A DNA stretch of 64,000 bases from Stenotrophomonas sp. ATCM1_4 (GCF_004348115.1 NZ_QPFB01000001.1:1512836-1576835), one strand, 5' to 3'; positions 19,470-29,535 are shown, counted from the first letter of the stretch. Numbers and translations are program-made. The notes: generated from the sequence alone by a model not told the origin.

Positions 19470-21986
19470 ATGGCATCCGAATTCCCCATTTCCCCCCTGC
19501 TCCCGCAGATCCTCCAGCAGTTGGCCGCGCAGCCACGGCTGGTGCTGGAAGCGCCGCCCGGCGCCGGCAAGACCACCCAGGTACCGCTGGCGCTGCTGGA
19601 CGCGCCGTGGCTGGCCGGTCGCAGGATCATCATGCTCGAACCGCGCCGCGTGGCCGCGCGCAGCGCCGCGCTGTTCATGGCGCGCCAGCTTGGCGAGCCG
19701 GTCGGCGAAACCGTGGGCTACCGCATCCGCTTCGAGAACAAGGTCTCCGCACGCACCCGCATCGAGGTCGTCACCGAAGGCATCCTGACCCGCATGCTGC
19801 AGGACGATCCCCTGCTGGAAGGCGTGGGTGCGTTGCTGTTCGATGAATTCCACGAACGCCACCTGGCCGCCGACCTCGGCCTGGCCTTGGCGCTGGACGT
19901 GCAGGGCCAGCTGCGCGAGGACCTGCGCATCGTGGTGATGTCGGCCACGCTCGATGGCGAGCGCCTGGCCGATTTCCTGGATGCGCCGCGCCTGTCCAGC
20001 GAAGGTCGCAGCCATCCGGTCGAGGTCAGCCACTTCCCGGCCCGCCGCGATGAAGCGCTGGAAGCACAGGCCCGCCGCGCAGTGGAACAGGCGTTGGCCG
20101 AGCATCCCGGCGACGTGCTGGTGTTCCTGCCGGGGCAGCGCGAGATCGCCAGGGTGCAGGCCGCGCTGCAGGCGGCATTGACCGCTGCCGAGGCGGGCCG
20201 GAACGTCGATGTCCTCGCCCTGCACGGCGAACTGCCGATCGAACAGCAATCACGTGTGCTGCAGCCCGATCCGGAGGGCCGCCGCCGCGTGGTGCTGGCC
20301 ACCAACGTCGCCGAGTCGTCGGTCACCCTGCCCGGGGTGCGCGTGGTGATCGATGCCGGGCTGGCGCGCGAGCCGCGCTACGACCCCAACAGCGGCTTCT
20401 CGCGGCTGGATGCGGTGGCCATCTCGCAGGCCTCGGCCGACCAGCGCGCCGGCCGCGCCGGCCGTGTCGCCGCCGGCTGGGCGTGGCGGCTGTGGCCGCA
20501 ATCGCAACGGCTGGAGCCGCAGCGGCGCCCGGAGATGGCGCAGGTGGAACTGGCTGCGCTGGCACTGGAGCTGGCCGCGTGGGGCAGCGACGAGCTGCGC
20601 TTCGTCGACCCGCCGCCGGCCGGTGCACTGGCCGCCGCGCGCGAGCTGCTGCAGCGGCTGGGCGCCTTGAGCGCGGGCAACACCCTCACCGCGCTGGGAA
20701 AGCGCATGCTCGGCCTCGGCACGCATCCGCGCATGGCCGCGATGCTGTTGTCGGCCAGGAACCCGCGCGAGCAAGCGCTGGCCGCCGACCTGGCCGCACT
20801 GCTGGAAGCACGCGACCCGTTGCGCCAGGGCGGCGACGCGCTCGCCGCCCGCTGGCGTGCGCTGGCGGCCTTCCGCGCCGGCCGCGCACCGCACGATGCC
20901 AGCCGCAGCGCGCTGGCCGCGATCGATGCGGCTTCGAAACAATGGCGGCGGCGCCTGCGTTGCGACGCCACGCCACCCGGCAACATCGAGGCACATGAGC
21001 TCGGCGACCTGCTCGCCCATGCCTTCCCCGACCGCATCGCCGTGCAGCACCCCAGCGATCCCCTTCGTTACCAGCTGGCCAATGGCCGCAGCGCGCGCCA
21101 GTTCGATCACAGCGACCTGCGCGGCGAGCCATGGCTGGTCATCAGCGAACTGCGCCATGACCCGCGTGATGCACTGATCCTGCGTGCGGCCCCGGTCGAT
21201 GAAACGCGCCTGCGCACCGACTTCCCCGAGCGCTTCCGGCAGCAGGACGTGGTGCGCTGGAACGCCGCCAAGCGTGCGCTGGAAGCGCGCCGCGAAAGCA
21301 GCTTCGAACGCATCGTGCTGGACAACCGCCCGGCCGGCCGCGTGGACCCGGCGCATGCCGCGCGCGCACTCACCGATGCGGTGCGCGAACTGGGGCTCGA
21401 CGCGCTGCCGTGGACCGAGAACCTGCAGCAATGGCGCGCACGGGTGATGGGCCTGCGCGCGTGGATGCCCGAACTCGCCCTGCCCGACCTGGCCGATACC
21501 GCGTTGCTGGAAACGCTGGAGGACTGGCTGCTGCCGGCCTTCAACGGCAAGACCCGGCTGGACGCGCTCACCGAGGAGGAACTGGGCGAGGCCGTGAAAT
21601 CCGGCATCGACTGGAACACCCGGCAGCAGGTGGACCGCCATGCCCCGGTGCGCATCAGCGTGCCCTCGGGCATGGAACGCCGCATCGACTATGCGCTGGA
21701 CGACGACGGCATCAACCCCCGTCCGCCGGTGCTGGCGGTGAAACTGCAGGAACTGTTCGGCCTGGCCGACACGCCGCGCATCGCCGATGGCCGCGTGCCG
21801 TTGCTGCTGCACCTGCTTTCGCCCGGCGGCAAGCCGCTGCAGGTAACCGGCGACCTGAAGAACTTCTGGCAGAACACCTATGCCGAGGTGAAGAAGGAAA
21901 TGAAGGGCCGCTACCCACGCCACCCGTGGCCGGATGATCCATGGAGCGCGACCGCCACGCATCGGGCCAAGCCGCGCGGGACGTGA
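19470..21986 (+). CDS. hrpB: ATP-dependent helicase HrpB (DEAH family)
   Basis: An 838-residue DExH helicase, the usual HrpB length. Walker A is EAPPGAGKTTQVP (near residue 28), motif Ia MLEPRRVAARS, motif II DEFHERH, motif III VMSATLDG, motif V ATNVAESSVTLPGV and motif VI QRAGRAGRV. The C-terminal HrpB-specific region ends with KNFWQNTYAEVKKEMKGRYP and HPWPDDPW. The physiological substrate is unclear in the family; RNA or DNA remodelling is assumed. Confidence 0.95.
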   Translation: MASEFPISPLLPQILQQLAAQPRLVLEAPPGAGKTTQVPLALLDAPWLAGRRIIMLEPRRVAARSAALFMARQLGEPVGETVGYRIRFENKVSARTRIEVVTEGILTRMLQDDPLLEGVGALLFDEFHERHLAADLGLALALDVQGQLREDLRIVVMSATLDGERLADFLDAPRLSSEGRSHPVEVSHFPARRDEALEAQARRAVEQALAEHPGDVLVFLPGQREIARVQAALQAALTAAEAGRNVDVLALHGELPIEQQSRVLQPDPEGRRRVVLATNVAESSVTLPGVRVVIDAGLAREPRYDPNSGFSRLDAVAISQASADQRAGRAGRVAAGWAWRLWPQSQRLEPQRRPEMAQVELAALALELAAWGSDELRFVDPPPAGALAAARELLQRLGALSAGNTLTALGKRMLGLGTHPRMAAMLLSARNPREQALAADLAALLEARDPLRQGGDALAARWRALAAFRAGRAPHDASRSALAAIDAASKQWRRRLRCDATPPGNIEAHELGDLLAHAFPDRIAVQHPSDPLRYQLANGRSARQFDHSDLRGEPWLVISELRHDPRDALILRAAPVDETRLRTDFPERFRQQDVVRWNAAKRALEARRESSFERIVLDNRPAGRVDPAHAARALTDAVRELGLDALPWTENLQQWRARVMGLRAWMPELALPDLADTALLETLEDWLLPAFNGKTRLDALTEEELGEAVKSGIDWNTRQQVDRHAPVRISVPSGMERRIDYALDDDGINPRPPVLAVKLQELFGLADTPRIADGRVPLLLHLLSPGGKPLQVTGDLKNFWQNTYAEVKKEMKGRYPRHPWPDDPWSATATHRAKPRGT

Positions 21987-22180
21987 GGCCGGGCGGGCGC
22001 CGGGGGCGGCAGTCCTCCCCTTGGCGGAAGGCAGGGAGGGGTGCCGTCCGCACCTCCATCACCCAAGCGTGAACGCACACGTTTCATCCCGCGCTCAGCC
22101 CCGCGCTTTCCGGCTAACATCCCCTACACGCCCGTGCAGCGAAACTGGGCGTCTGATCCTCGCAAACAAGGAGCCCCCAC

Positions 22181-22543
22181 ATGAGCAAGTTCAGCGATAT
22201 CACCGGACCGGCCCTGGAGCGGGCAATGGAACTGGTCAACCATGCCGGCGGCAGCCTCAAGGGTGGCGGTGCCAATGCCGCCGAATGGCTGAAGGCCGGT
22301 GCCGCCATCGGCGCCCTGAAGACCGGTGGTCGTACCGTCAGCCGCGTCGCCCGCCGCAACCCGACCGCCACCGTGGCGGTGGCCGCCGTGGGCCTGGGCC
22401 TGATCGGTTACATGCTGTACCGCAAGAACAAGCGTGACAACGAAGCCATCGAGGCCAAGTCGCGCCAGATCGCGCAGCGTCGCCGCCACGCGCACGCGGC
22501 CAGCGTCACCGACGAAACCAGCGACATCGGCAGCGATACCTGA
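22181..22543 (+). CDS. Small membrane protein of unknown function
   Basis: A 120-residue protein not recognised as a named family. An amphipathic N-terminal part with ALERAMELVNHAGGSLKGGG is followed by a single glycine-rich transmembrane segment (about 61-80, ATVAVAAVGLGLIGYMLY) and a strongly basic tail rich in Arg, Lys and His. The ATG has AAGGAG upstream, and a good terminator follows, so it is a single-gene transcription unit. Confidence 0.75.
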   Translation: MSKFSDITGPALERAMELVNHAGGSLKGGGANAAEWLKAGAAIGALKTGGRTVSRVARRNPTATVAVAAVGLGLIGYMLYRKNKRDNEAIEAKSRQIAQRRRHAHAASVTDETSDIGSDT

Positions 22544-22575
22544 GCCGCGGCGGCAACGCCAGCAGTTTCGCAGGA

Positions 22576-22616
22576 GCGCAGCAACGGCCGTCGGCCGTGC
22601 TGCGCTTCTTTCGTTT
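22576..22616 (+). terminator. Terminator after the small membrane protein gene
   Basis: Stem GCGCAGC plus ACGGCCG, with one bulged base, pairs with CGGCCGT and GCTGCGC and runs into TTCTTTCGTTT. It abuts the convergent pseudouridine synthase gene. Confidence 0.8.
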
Positions 22617-23191
22617 CAGCGTGCGCCCACTTCCCGCCACTGCCCCGGCTGCAGGTCCTCCAGCGCATACGGCCCCATCGCCGCACGCACCAGCCGCAAG
22701 GTGGGCAGGCCAACCGCCGCGGTCATGCGCCGTACCTGGCGGTTGCGGCCTTCGCGGATCGTGATGGCCAACCATGCATCGGGCACGGTCTTGCGGAAAC
22801 GCACCGGCGGGTTGCGTTCCCACACGGCCGGCGCCTGTTCCATCCGCTGCACGCCGGCCGGCAACGTCGGCCCATCGTTGAGCTGCACGCCGTCACGCAG
22901 CGCCTGCAGCCTGTCCTCGCTCGGCACGCCTTCCACCTGCACCCAGTAGGTCTTGGGCTGCTTGTGCTTCGGGTCGGTCAGGCGATGGGCCAGGTTGCCG
23001 TTGTCGGTGAGCAGCAGCAGGCCTTCGCTGTCGTAGTCCAGCCGACCGGCCGCGTACACGTTGGCCGGCAGGCCGAACCCGGCCAGCGTCGCGCGCGGCG
23101 GCTGGCTGCGGTCGGTGAACTGGCACAGCACGTTGAAGGGCTTGTTGAAGGCGATCAGCATGGAAACGGCGGGCGACGGGCGGGACGCCAT
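22616..23191 (-). CDS. rluE: rRNA large-subunit pseudouridine synthase E-like (RsuA/RluE family)
   Basis: A 191-residue pseudouridine synthase; E. coli RluE modifies 23S rRNA U2457. FNKPFNVLCQFTD opens the domain, the catalytic Asp lies in AGRLDYDSEGLLLLTNDG-like sequence (GRLDYDSEGLLLL), and REGRNRQVRRM is the conserved C-terminal motif. There is no S4 domain, which fits RluE. ATG at 23191 has GGGGAT upstream; ATG at 23161 (MLIAFNKP) is an equally plausible start. Confidence 0.9.
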   Translation of the reverse strand: MASRPSPAVSMLIAFNKPFNVLCQFTDRSQPPRATLAGFGLPANVYAAGRLDYDSEGLLLLTDNGNLAHRLTDPKHKQPKTYWVQVEGVPSEDRLQALRDGVQLNDGPTLPAGVQRMEQAPAVWERNPPVRFRKTVPDAWLAITIREGRNRQVRRMTAAVGLPTLRLVRAAMGPYALEDLQPGQWREVGAR

Positions 23192-23214
23192 TGTCCCATC
23201 CCCGCCGCGCGACG

Positions 23215-24717
23215 CTAGCGCGGCGCGCGCCGGCGCCCGGCCACCGTCCGCCGCAGCACCGCGGCAAGCTGCGCCACCGCCCCCTCCATCTCCGCCACCG
23301 TGTAGGCGGCGAAGCCGAGCAGGAAACCGGCCTGCGGCGTGCGCGTGGCATGCAGGGCGCTCAGTCCCTGCAGCGCGACGCCCGCCCGGCGCGCGCCATC
23401 CAGCACCGCCTGTTCGTCGATGCCGGGCCGGAGCAGGCAGGGCAGCTGCATGCCGCCCGCCGGCACCTGGGGCACCAGGTAGTCGGACAACTGCGTGCGT
23501 ACCAGGTGCAGCAGTGCATCGCGCCGCTGCACGTAGAGATGGCGCATCGCCCGCACGTGCGCGCCGAAGTGGCCCGCCTCCATGAAGCGCGCCAGCGTCA
23601 GCTGGGTGAGCGTGGGGCTATGCCCGTCCATCAGGCTGCGCGCCACCGTCATCGGTTCCACCAACGCCGGCGGCAGCACCAGGTAGCCGATGCGCAGGCC
23701 CGGGAACAGCGACTTGGTGAACGTGCCGATGTAGAGCGTGCGCTCGTGCGGGTCCAGCCCCTGCACGCATGCGGTGGGCCTGCCGGCGTAATGGAACTCG
23801 CTGTCGTAGTCGTCCTCGATGATCCAGGCATCGTTGCGCTCGGCCCAGTGCACCAGCGCCAGGCGGCGGTCCAGCGCCAGCGTCGCCCCGGTCGGGAACT
23901 GGTGCGATGGCGTGAGGAACACTGCCCGTGCACCCGCCGCCAACTGCGGTAGCCGCTCCACCTGCATGCCCTCGGCATCGACCGGCACCGGCACCGGGCG
24001 CAGCCCCGCCGCATCGAAGGCACGCGCCGCGCCGTGGTACATCGGATCCTCGACCAGGATGCGCTCACCGGCATCGAGCAGCACGTTGGCGCACAGCGTC
24101 AGCGCCTGCTGCGAGCTGGTCAGCACCAGCACCCGTTCCGGCGTGGCGTGGCCACCACGTTCGAGGTTGATGTAGTCGGCGATCGCCCGGCGCAATGCCT
24201 CCACGCCCTGCGCCGGGCTGTGCGCCAGCACCGCGCTGCCGTGCGCGCGGATCACCTCGCGCTGCAGGCGTTCCCAGGTCTGCAAGGGGAAGTTCCGCGT
24301 CTCCGGCACGCCGGGCGCAAAGGCATGCTGCGTGGCGCCGGTGACCCCGCCGGTGGCGCGCAGCACCTGGCCGCGCGTGCTCAGCCGCACGGCCTGCCGC
24401 GGCGCGTGGCCACGCCGTTGCGCCTTGCCGCCGGCAAACGGCCGTGCACGCAGCGACACCCGACTGCCACTGCCCACCTGGCGATCGATGAAGCCCTCGG
24501 CATGCAATTGGCGGTAGGCCGCCTCGACCGTATCGCGGGATACCCCCAGCGACTGCGCCAACGGGCGCGTGGCCGGCAAGGGGCGGCCCACTTCCAGCGC
24601 ACCGTCCAGGATCAGCTGGCGGATCGCCCGCTGGATACGGGCATGCAGCGCCAGCCCGGCATGGGCGGGGTCGCCGATGCCGGCCTTCACCGACTCCAGT
24701 TGCGCGTGCCTGAACAT
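23215..24717 (-). CDS. MocR/PdxR-family transcriptional regulator (GntR HTH plus aminotransferase-like domain)
   Basis: A 500-residue regulator. The GntR winged helix spans about residues 18-85 (RIQRAIRQLILDG, LAQSLGVSRDTVEAAYRQL). A fold-type I aminotransferase domain follows, with ILVEDPMYHG, EDDYDSEFHYAG and the PLP-lysine motif YIGTFTKSLFPGLRIGYLV. Such proteins sense PLP or an amino compound bound to it. ATG at 24717 is chosen by domain start; upstream codons have no support. It is divergent from benE-glyA2, and since MocR proteins typically control adjacent genes, it very likely regulates that pair. Confidence 0.92.
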   Translation of the reverse strand: MFRHAQLESVKAGIGDPAHAGLALHARIQRAIRQLILDGALEVGRPLPATRPLAQSLGVSRDTVEAAYRQLHAEGFIDRQVGSGSRVSLRARPFAGGKAQRRGHAPRQAVRLSTRGQVLRATGGVTGATQHAFAPGVPETRNFPLQTWERLQREVIRAHGSAVLAHSPAQGVEALRRAIADYINLERGGHATPERVLVLTSSQQALTLCANVLLDAGERILVEDPMYHGAARAFDAAGLRPVPVPVDAEGMQVERLPQLAAGARAVFLTPSHQFPTGATLALDRRLALVHWAERNDAWIIEDDYDSEFHYAGRPTACVQGLDPHERTLYIGTFTKSLFPGLRIGYLVLPPALVEPMTVARSLMDGHSPTLTQLTLARFMEAGHFGAHVRAMRHLYVQRRDALLHLVRTQLSDYLVPQVPAGGMQLPCLLRPGIDEQAVLDGARRAGVALQGLSALHATRTPQAGFLLGFAAYTVAEMEGAVAQLAAVLRRTVAGRRRAPR

Positions 24718-24833
24718 CGCCGTGGGGGTCTCCCGGGTTGCCGCAATGGTCTGCCTAGCAGGCCATAAGTGGAGGGGCGCAACATGCCATTGCCCACCTA
24801 CAAAGACAACCTGCCTTCGTCCCCGGATGCCGG
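24718..24833. promoter_or_regulatory. Divergent promoter region between mocR and benE
   Basis: These 116 bp hold an imperfect inverted repeat, GTGGAGGGGC (24769-24778) against GCCCACCTAC (24792-24801), matching at 7 of 10 positions, plus GCCT-AGC-AGGC near 24755. MocR proteins bind such split or direct repeats between divergent genes; the operator role is inferred. Confidence 0.35.
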
Positions 24834-26108
24834 ATGTCCCCGCTACCCTCCCCCCCTCCCGTTCCTTCCCCGGCACTGCGTGCGGCCGACCTGCTGCATC
24901 CGACCATCGCGGCGCTGGTGTCGGTCATCGTCAATTACGGCGGCACCTTCGTGCTGGTGTTCCAGGCCGCGCGCGTGGCCGGGCTGGGCCCGGAACTGAC
25001 CGCCTCATGGGTGTGGTCGGTGTCCATCGGCGTGGGGCTGACCGGCATCGCGCTGAGCGTGTGGGCGCGCGCGCCGATCATCACCGCCTGGTCCACCCCC
25101 GCCGCCGCCTTCCTGGTCACCGCACTGGCCGGCGTCTCCTACCCGGAAGCCATCGGCGCCTATCTGGCATCGGCCGCCGCGTTCGTGCTGCTGGGCCTGT
25201 CCGGCGGCTTCGAGAAGGTGGTGCGCTGGATACCGCCAGGCATCGCGGCCGCGTTGCTGGCCGGCATCCTGCTGCCGTTCGGCATCGGTGCCTTCGCTGG
25301 CATCAACATCGACCCGCTGCTGGCCGGTGTCCTGATCCTCGCCTACCTGATGCTGAAACGGATCAGCGCGCGCTATGCGGTGGTGGGCATCCTGCTGCTC
25401 GGCATCGCGCTGCTGGTCGCGCAGGGCCGCATCGACCTGGCGGCGCTGGAGCTGAAGATCGCCACCCCGGTGTTCACCGCGCCGGCGTTCTCGATCAATG
25501 CCCTGCTCGGCGTGGCATTGCCACTGTTCCTGGTCACGCTCACCGGCCAGTACATGCCGGGCATGCTGGTACTGCGCAACGACGGCTACACGACCAGCGC
25601 CAACCCGATCGTCGCGGTCACCGGACTGGGTTCGCTGCTGATGGCCCCGTTCGGTGCGCATGCCTTCAACGTGGCCGCGATCACCGCGGCCATCTGCACC
25701 GGTCGCCACGCGCACGAGGACCCGCGCAAGCGCTGGCTGGCCGGCGTCGCCGCGGGCGTGTTCTACGTGATCGTGGGGGTGTTCGGGCTGACCCTGGCGG
25801 CGTTGTTCATGGCCATCCCTGCCACCTTCATCAGCACCCTGGCCGGGCTGGCGCTGCTCGGCGCGATCGGCGGCAGCCTGGCCACCGCCATGGCCGATGC
25901 GCGCGGCCGCGAAGCAGCGCTGGTCACCTTCCTGGCCGCGGCGGCCAACATCCAGCTGTTCGGCATCGGCGGCGCGTTCTGGGGGCTGGTGATCGGCCTG
26001 CTCGCCCACCTGCTGCTCGATGCACGCCTGCCACGCCGCCGCACGCGGCCCGCCGCCGGAACCGCCACGCACCCCCAGCCCACCGCACCGGAGGCCCCCC
26101 ATGTATGA
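24834..26108 (+). CDS. BenE-family benzoate/H+ symporter-like transporter
   Basis: A 424-residue membrane protein of the BenE family with about 12 hydrophobic segments. Family-typical stretches are [37 protein letters not shown] and [18 protein letters not shown]. coli/Acinetobacter BenE imports benzoate, but many homologs have unknown substrates. Here it overlaps glyA2 by 8 bases, so the cargo may be an amino acid or another metabolite tied to PLP chemistry; this is inference. ATG at 24834 lacks a strong ribosome-binding site. Confidence 0.88.
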   Translation: MSPLPSPPPVPSPALRAADLLHPTIAALVSVIVNYGGTFVLVFQAARVAGLGPELTASWVWSVSIGVGLTGIALSVWARAPIITAWSTPAAAFLVTALAGVSYPEAIGAYLASAAAFVLLGLSGGFEKVVRWIPPGIAAALLAGILLPFGIGAFAGINIDPLLAGVLILAYLMLKRISARYAVVGILLLGIALLVAQGRIDLAALELKIATPVFTAPAFSINALLGVALPLFLVTLTGQYMPGMLVLRNDGYTTSANPIVAVTGLGSLLMAPFGAHAFNVAAITAAICTGRHAHEDPRKRWLAGVAAGVFYVIVGVFGLTLAALFMAIPATFISTLAGLALLGAIGGSLATAMADARGREAALVTFLAAAANIQLFGIGGAFWGLVIGLLAHLLLDARLPRRRTRPAAGTATHPQPTAPEAPHV

Positions 26109-27387
26109 CCCCCACCTGCGCCTGGACCAGTTCGACCCCGAGCTCGCCCACGCCATCGAGAACGAGCGCCGTCGCCAGGAAGACCATGTCGAGCTGATCG
26201 CCTCGGAGAACTACGCCAGCCCGCTGGTGATGGCGATCCAGGATTCGGTGTTCACCAACAAGTACGCCGAGGGCTACCCCGGCCGCCGTTACTACAGCGG
26301 CTGCGAATACGTGGACGTGGCCGAGCGGCTGGCCATCGAGCGCGCCTGCGCGCTGTTCCAGTGCGACCATGCCAACGTGCAACCGCACTCCGGTGCGCAG
26401 GCCAACGCCGCGGTGTTCCTGGCGCTGACCTCGCCCGGCGATACCGTGATGGGCATGAACCTGGCCCAGGGCGGCCACCTCACCCACGGCAACCCGGCCA
26501 ACTTCTCCGGCCGGCACTATCGCATCGTGCCCTACGGGCTGGACCCGGCCACCGGCCTGATCGACTACGACGCGATGGAGCGCATCGCACTGGAAACCCG
26601 GCCCAAGGTGCTGATCGGCGGCTTCTCCGCCTATTCCCGGCACAAGGACTGGGCGCGCATGCGCGCCATCGCCGACAAGGTCGGGGCGTGGTTCTGGGTG
26701 GACATGGCCCACGTCGCCGGGCTGGTGGCCGCCGGCCTGTACCCGGACCCACTGCCGCATGCGCACGTGGTCACCACCACCACGCACAAGACCCTGCGTG
26801 GCCCGCGTGGCGGCCTGATCCTCTCGCGTGGGCAGGACGCGGCGTTCAACCGCCGGCTCGACGCCGGCGTGTTCCCGGGCGTCCAGGGCGGCCCGCTGAT
26901 GCACGTGGTGGCGGCCAAGGCGGTGGCATTGAAGGAAGCCCTGCAACCGGGCTTCCGTGACTACCAGCAGCAGGTGCTGCGCAACGCGCGCGCGATGGCG
27001 GCGGTCATCCAGGCCAGTGGCTTCCCGCTGGTTTCCGGCGGCACCGACAACCACCTGATGCTGCTGGACCTGTCATCGCGGCCGTACACCGGCAAGCAGG
27101 CCGACCAGGCGCTGGCGCGCGCCCACATCACCACCAACAAGAACACGGTGCCGAACGACCCGCGTCCGCCGCTGGTCACCTCCGGCATCCGCCTCGGCAC
27201 GCCGGCGGTCACCACGCGCGGCTTCGGCGTGCTGGAGTGCGAACTGCTCGCGCACTGGTTATGCGATGTGCTCGAGGCACTGGCGCAGGACGAGCACGCG
27301 CAGCGCCGCGTCAGCGAACGCGTCGCGCGCCAGGTCACCGAGCTGTGCCGGCACCATCCGGTGTATCGCCGCGCCACCACCGGCTGA
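26101..27387 (+). CDS. glyA: Serine hydroxymethyltransferase (probable second copy)
   Basis: A 428-residue PLP enzyme converting serine and tetrahydrofolate to glycine and methylene-[37 protein letters not shown]201/H204 in VDMAHVAGL and the PLP lysine K230 in [13 protein letters not shown] are intact. By recall, the housekeeping GlyA of this group differs clearly at many positions, and this one lies behind a transporter and a divergent MocR gene. It is therefore probably an accessory SHMT or one used on a different beta-hydroxy amino acid. ATG at 26101 (GGAGG upstream) overlaps benE. Confidence 0.93.
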   Translation: MYDPHLRLDQFDPELAHAIENERRRQEDHVELIASENYASPLVMAIQDSVFTNKYAEGYPGRRYYSGCEYVDVAERLAIERACALFQCDHANVQPHSGAQANAAVFLALTSPGDTVMGMNLAQGGHLTHGNPANFSGRHYRIVPYGLDPATGLIDYDAMERIALETRPKVLIGGFSAYSRHKDWARMRAIADKVGAWFWVDMAHVAGLVAAGLYPDPLPHAHVVTTTTHKTLRGPRGGLILSRGQDAAFNRRLDAGVFPGVQGGPLMHVVAAKAVALKEALQPGFRDYQQQVLRNARAMAAVIQASGFPLVSGGTDNHLMLLDLSSRPYTGKQADQALARAHITTNKNTVPNDPRPPLVTSGIRLGTPAVTTRGFGVLECELLAHWLCDVLEALAQDEHAQRRVSERVARQVTELCRHHPVYRRATTG

Positions 27388-27393
27388 AACGAC

Positions 27394-27426
27394 GGCGGGA
27401 GGCGCAGGCATCCTGCGCCTCCCGCC
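27394..27426. terminator. Bidirectional terminator between glyA and the methyltransferase gene
   Basis: A 15-bp perfect stem (GGCGGGAGGCGCAGG) with loop CAT lies between the convergent stops. There is no T-run on either strand. Confidence 0.65.
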
Positions 27427-27450
27427 CTGCTGCATGCCGCTTGCCGTGCT

Positions 27451-28308
27451 TCAGGGCTTCACGAAACGCAGCGTCATCCGGTCGCTCTCGCCGATGGCGG
27501 TGTACTTGCCGGCATCGGCGGCGGCGTGGTTGTTGGACGGCGGCAACGTCCACACGCCATTGGGATGGTCCTTGGTGTCGCGCGGGTTGGCATTGACCTC
27601 GCTGCTGGCATCGAGCTTGAAGCCCGCCGCCTCGGCCATGGCGATCACCTGTGCCTGCCCCACGTAACCGCTCTTGTCGTCGGCCGGCACGTCAGCCTTG
27701 GCGCGGTGCTCGACCACGCCCAGCGTGCCACCGGGCTTGAGCACGGCGAAGAACGCGCCGAACATGCCCTCGGCCTGGCCGCTGGAGCGCCAGTTATGCA
27801 CGTTGCGGAAGGTCAGCACCAGGTCGGCCGAGTTCGGCGCGCCCAGCACCGGTGCGGCCGGGTCATAGGCCACTTCGACGGCCTTGTCGAACAGCGCCGG
27901 CGACTCGCTGAACTTCTTCGCCAACCCGTCGCGCGAGCGCTGCTGGTAGTCGCGCCCACCACCGGCCGGCAGCGCCGCCGGGTCCACGACGGCAGCCACG
28001 TACTTGCCGCCATCGCGCAGGTAGGGCGCCAGGATCTCCGAATACCAGCCGCCACCCGGGGTGATCTCCACCACGGTCTGGCCCGGCTGCAGGCCGAAGA
28101 ATGCCAGCGTCTGCGCCGGGTGCCGGTAGACGTCGCGGGCCACGTTGGCCGGCGTGCGCGTGCTGGCATCCACGGCGGCCTGCAGCGAAGCCGGCACCTG
28201 GACCTGCGCGCTCGCGGCGGCACTGTCCCTGGCTTCCACCGCGGCACTGGACAGCAGTGCGCTCACGCCCAACAGACAGGCACACAACAACGGGGTTGGC
28301 TTGTTCAT
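27451..28308 (-). CDS. Exported class I SAM-dependent methyltransferase-like protein
   Basis: A 285-residue protein. The N-terminus MNKPTPLLCACLLGVSALLSSAAVEA is a signal peptide. The rest looks like a Rossmann methyltransferase: VVEITPGGGWYSEILAPYL as motif I, KYVAAVVDPA as motif II, LVLTFRNVHNW and LKPGGTLGVVEHRA. Family members of this kind (predicted methyltransferase, COG4798 type, from memory) are often exported, which is odd since SAM is cytoplasmic. Activity and substrate are unknown. ATG at 28308 has GGAG 6 bases upstream; the frame from 28368 would mask the signal peptide. Confidence 0.85.
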   Translation of the reverse strand: MNKPTPLLCACLLGVSALLSSAAVEARDSAAASAQVQVPASLQAAVDASTRTPANVARDVYRHPAQTLAFFGLQPGQTVVEITPGGGWYSEILAPYLRDGGKYVAAVVDPAALPAGGGRDYQQRSRDGLAKKFSESPALFDKAVEVAYDPAAPVLGAPNSADLVLTFRNVHNWRSSGQAEGMFGAFFAVLKPGGTLGVVEHRAKADVPADDKSGYVGQAQVIAMAEAAGFKLDASSEVNANPRDTKDHPNGVWTLPPSNNHAAADAGKYTAIGESDRMTLRFVKP

Positions 28309-28494
28309 CGCGGACTCCGGCAAGGGGTGTGGCGCGAGCCTAGCACGCGCGCATTTGCATCGATGCACGCCCGGATGTTCACAATGCGTTAGCGCGTGGC
28401 CGTGCCGCGGAACGCAGTTTTCAATCCGTTGCCACGGAACCGGAACGTTCAGCCGTTATGCTGCAAGGCTCGGAGAAAAATCAGGGAGATACGC

Positions 28495-29454
28495 ATGCCC
28501 CAGTACCGCGAACTTGGCCGTTCCGGCCTGCAGGTCGGCCCCATCGCCTTTGGCGGCAATGTCTTTGGCTGGAGCGCCGACGAGAAGACCTCCTTCGCGC
28601 TGCTCGATGCCTTCGTCGAGGCCGGCTTCAACCTGGTCGATACCGCCGACGTCTATCCGGCCTGGGTGCCGGGCAACCGTGGCGGCGAATCGGAAACCAT
28701 CATCGGCCGCTGGCTGCAGCGCAGCGGCAAGCGTGACAAGGTGGTCATCGCCACCAAGGTGGCCAAATGGGCCGAGCACCCGGGCCTGTCGGCGGACAAC
28801 ATCAACGCCGCGGTCGAGGACTCGCTGCGCCGCCTGCAGACCGACGTGATCGACCTGTACCAGGCACACGAAGACGACGATGCGGTGCCGCTGGAGGAAA
28901 CCCTGGGCGCGTTCGCGCGGCTGATCCAGGCCGGCAAGGTGCGCGCCATCGGTGCGTCCAACTACAGCGCCACGCGCCTGCGCGATGCACTGAAGGTGTC
29001 GGCCGACTACAACCTGCCGCGTTACGAGACGTTGCAGCCGGAGTACAACCTGTACGACCGCGCCGGCTACGAGGCCGAACTGGAACCGCTGGCGCGCGAG
29101 CAGTCGCTGGGCGTGATCAGTTACTACTCGCTGGCCAGCGGCTTCCTCAGCGGCAAGTACCGCAGCGCCGACGACGCCGCCAAGAGCAGCGCGCGGGGTG
29201 CCAAGGTGGTGCAGCAGTACGTCAACCCGCGCGGGCTGCGCATCCTGGCCGCGCTCGATGACCTGGCCGCCCGGCACAAGGCCACGCCGGCGCAGGTCGC
29301 GCTGGCCTGGCTGATCGCCCGCCCCGGCATCACCGCCCCGATCGTCAGTGCCACCGGCGTGGAGCAACTGCACGACGTGCTCGCCGCCGCGCGGCTGGCA
29401 TTGTCGGCGCAGGAAATCACCCAGCTGGACCAGGCCAGCGCCGACCACACCTGA
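28495..29454 (+). CDS. Aldo/keto reductase
   Basis: A 319-residue NADPH-dependent oxidoreductase of the TIM-barrel aldo/keto reductase superfamily. It begins YRELGRSGLQVGPIAFGGNVFGW. The catalytic residues are recognisable as D in VDTADVYP, the following Tyr, K in VIATKV and H in YQAHEDDD. GASNYSATRL and the C-terminal APIVSATGVEQL bind the cofactor phosphate. ATG at 28495 has AGGGAG upstream. The substrate is unknown. It is divergent from the exported methyltransferase gene. Confidence 0.92.
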   Translation: MPQYRELGRSGLQVGPIAFGGNVFGWSADEKTSFALLDAFVEAGFNLVDTADVYPAWVPGNRGGESETIIGRWLQRSGKRDKVVIATKVAKWAEHPGLSADNINAAVEDSLRRLQTDVIDLYQAHEDDDAVPLEETLGAFARLIQAGKVRAIGASNYSATRLRDALKVSADYNLPRYETLQPEYNLYDRAGYEAELEPLAREQSLGVISYYSLASGFLSGKYRSADDAAKSSARGAKVVQQYVNPRGLRILAALDDLAARHKATPAQVALAWLIARPGITAPIVSATGVEQLHDVLAAARLALSAQEITQLDQASADHT

Positions 29455-29535
29455 ATGCGCAGGGCATTGGACGCCAGGGAGGGCGCCCAGTAGGATCGGC
29501 GGCACAGGGGGTAGACCGCGAATGGAGTCCTACCC

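Noticed and set aside
22003..22045. Another copy of the dispersed palindromic repeat
   Set aside because: CCTCCCCTTGGCGGAAGGCAGG resembles one arm only, with no centre or second arm; too weak to call.
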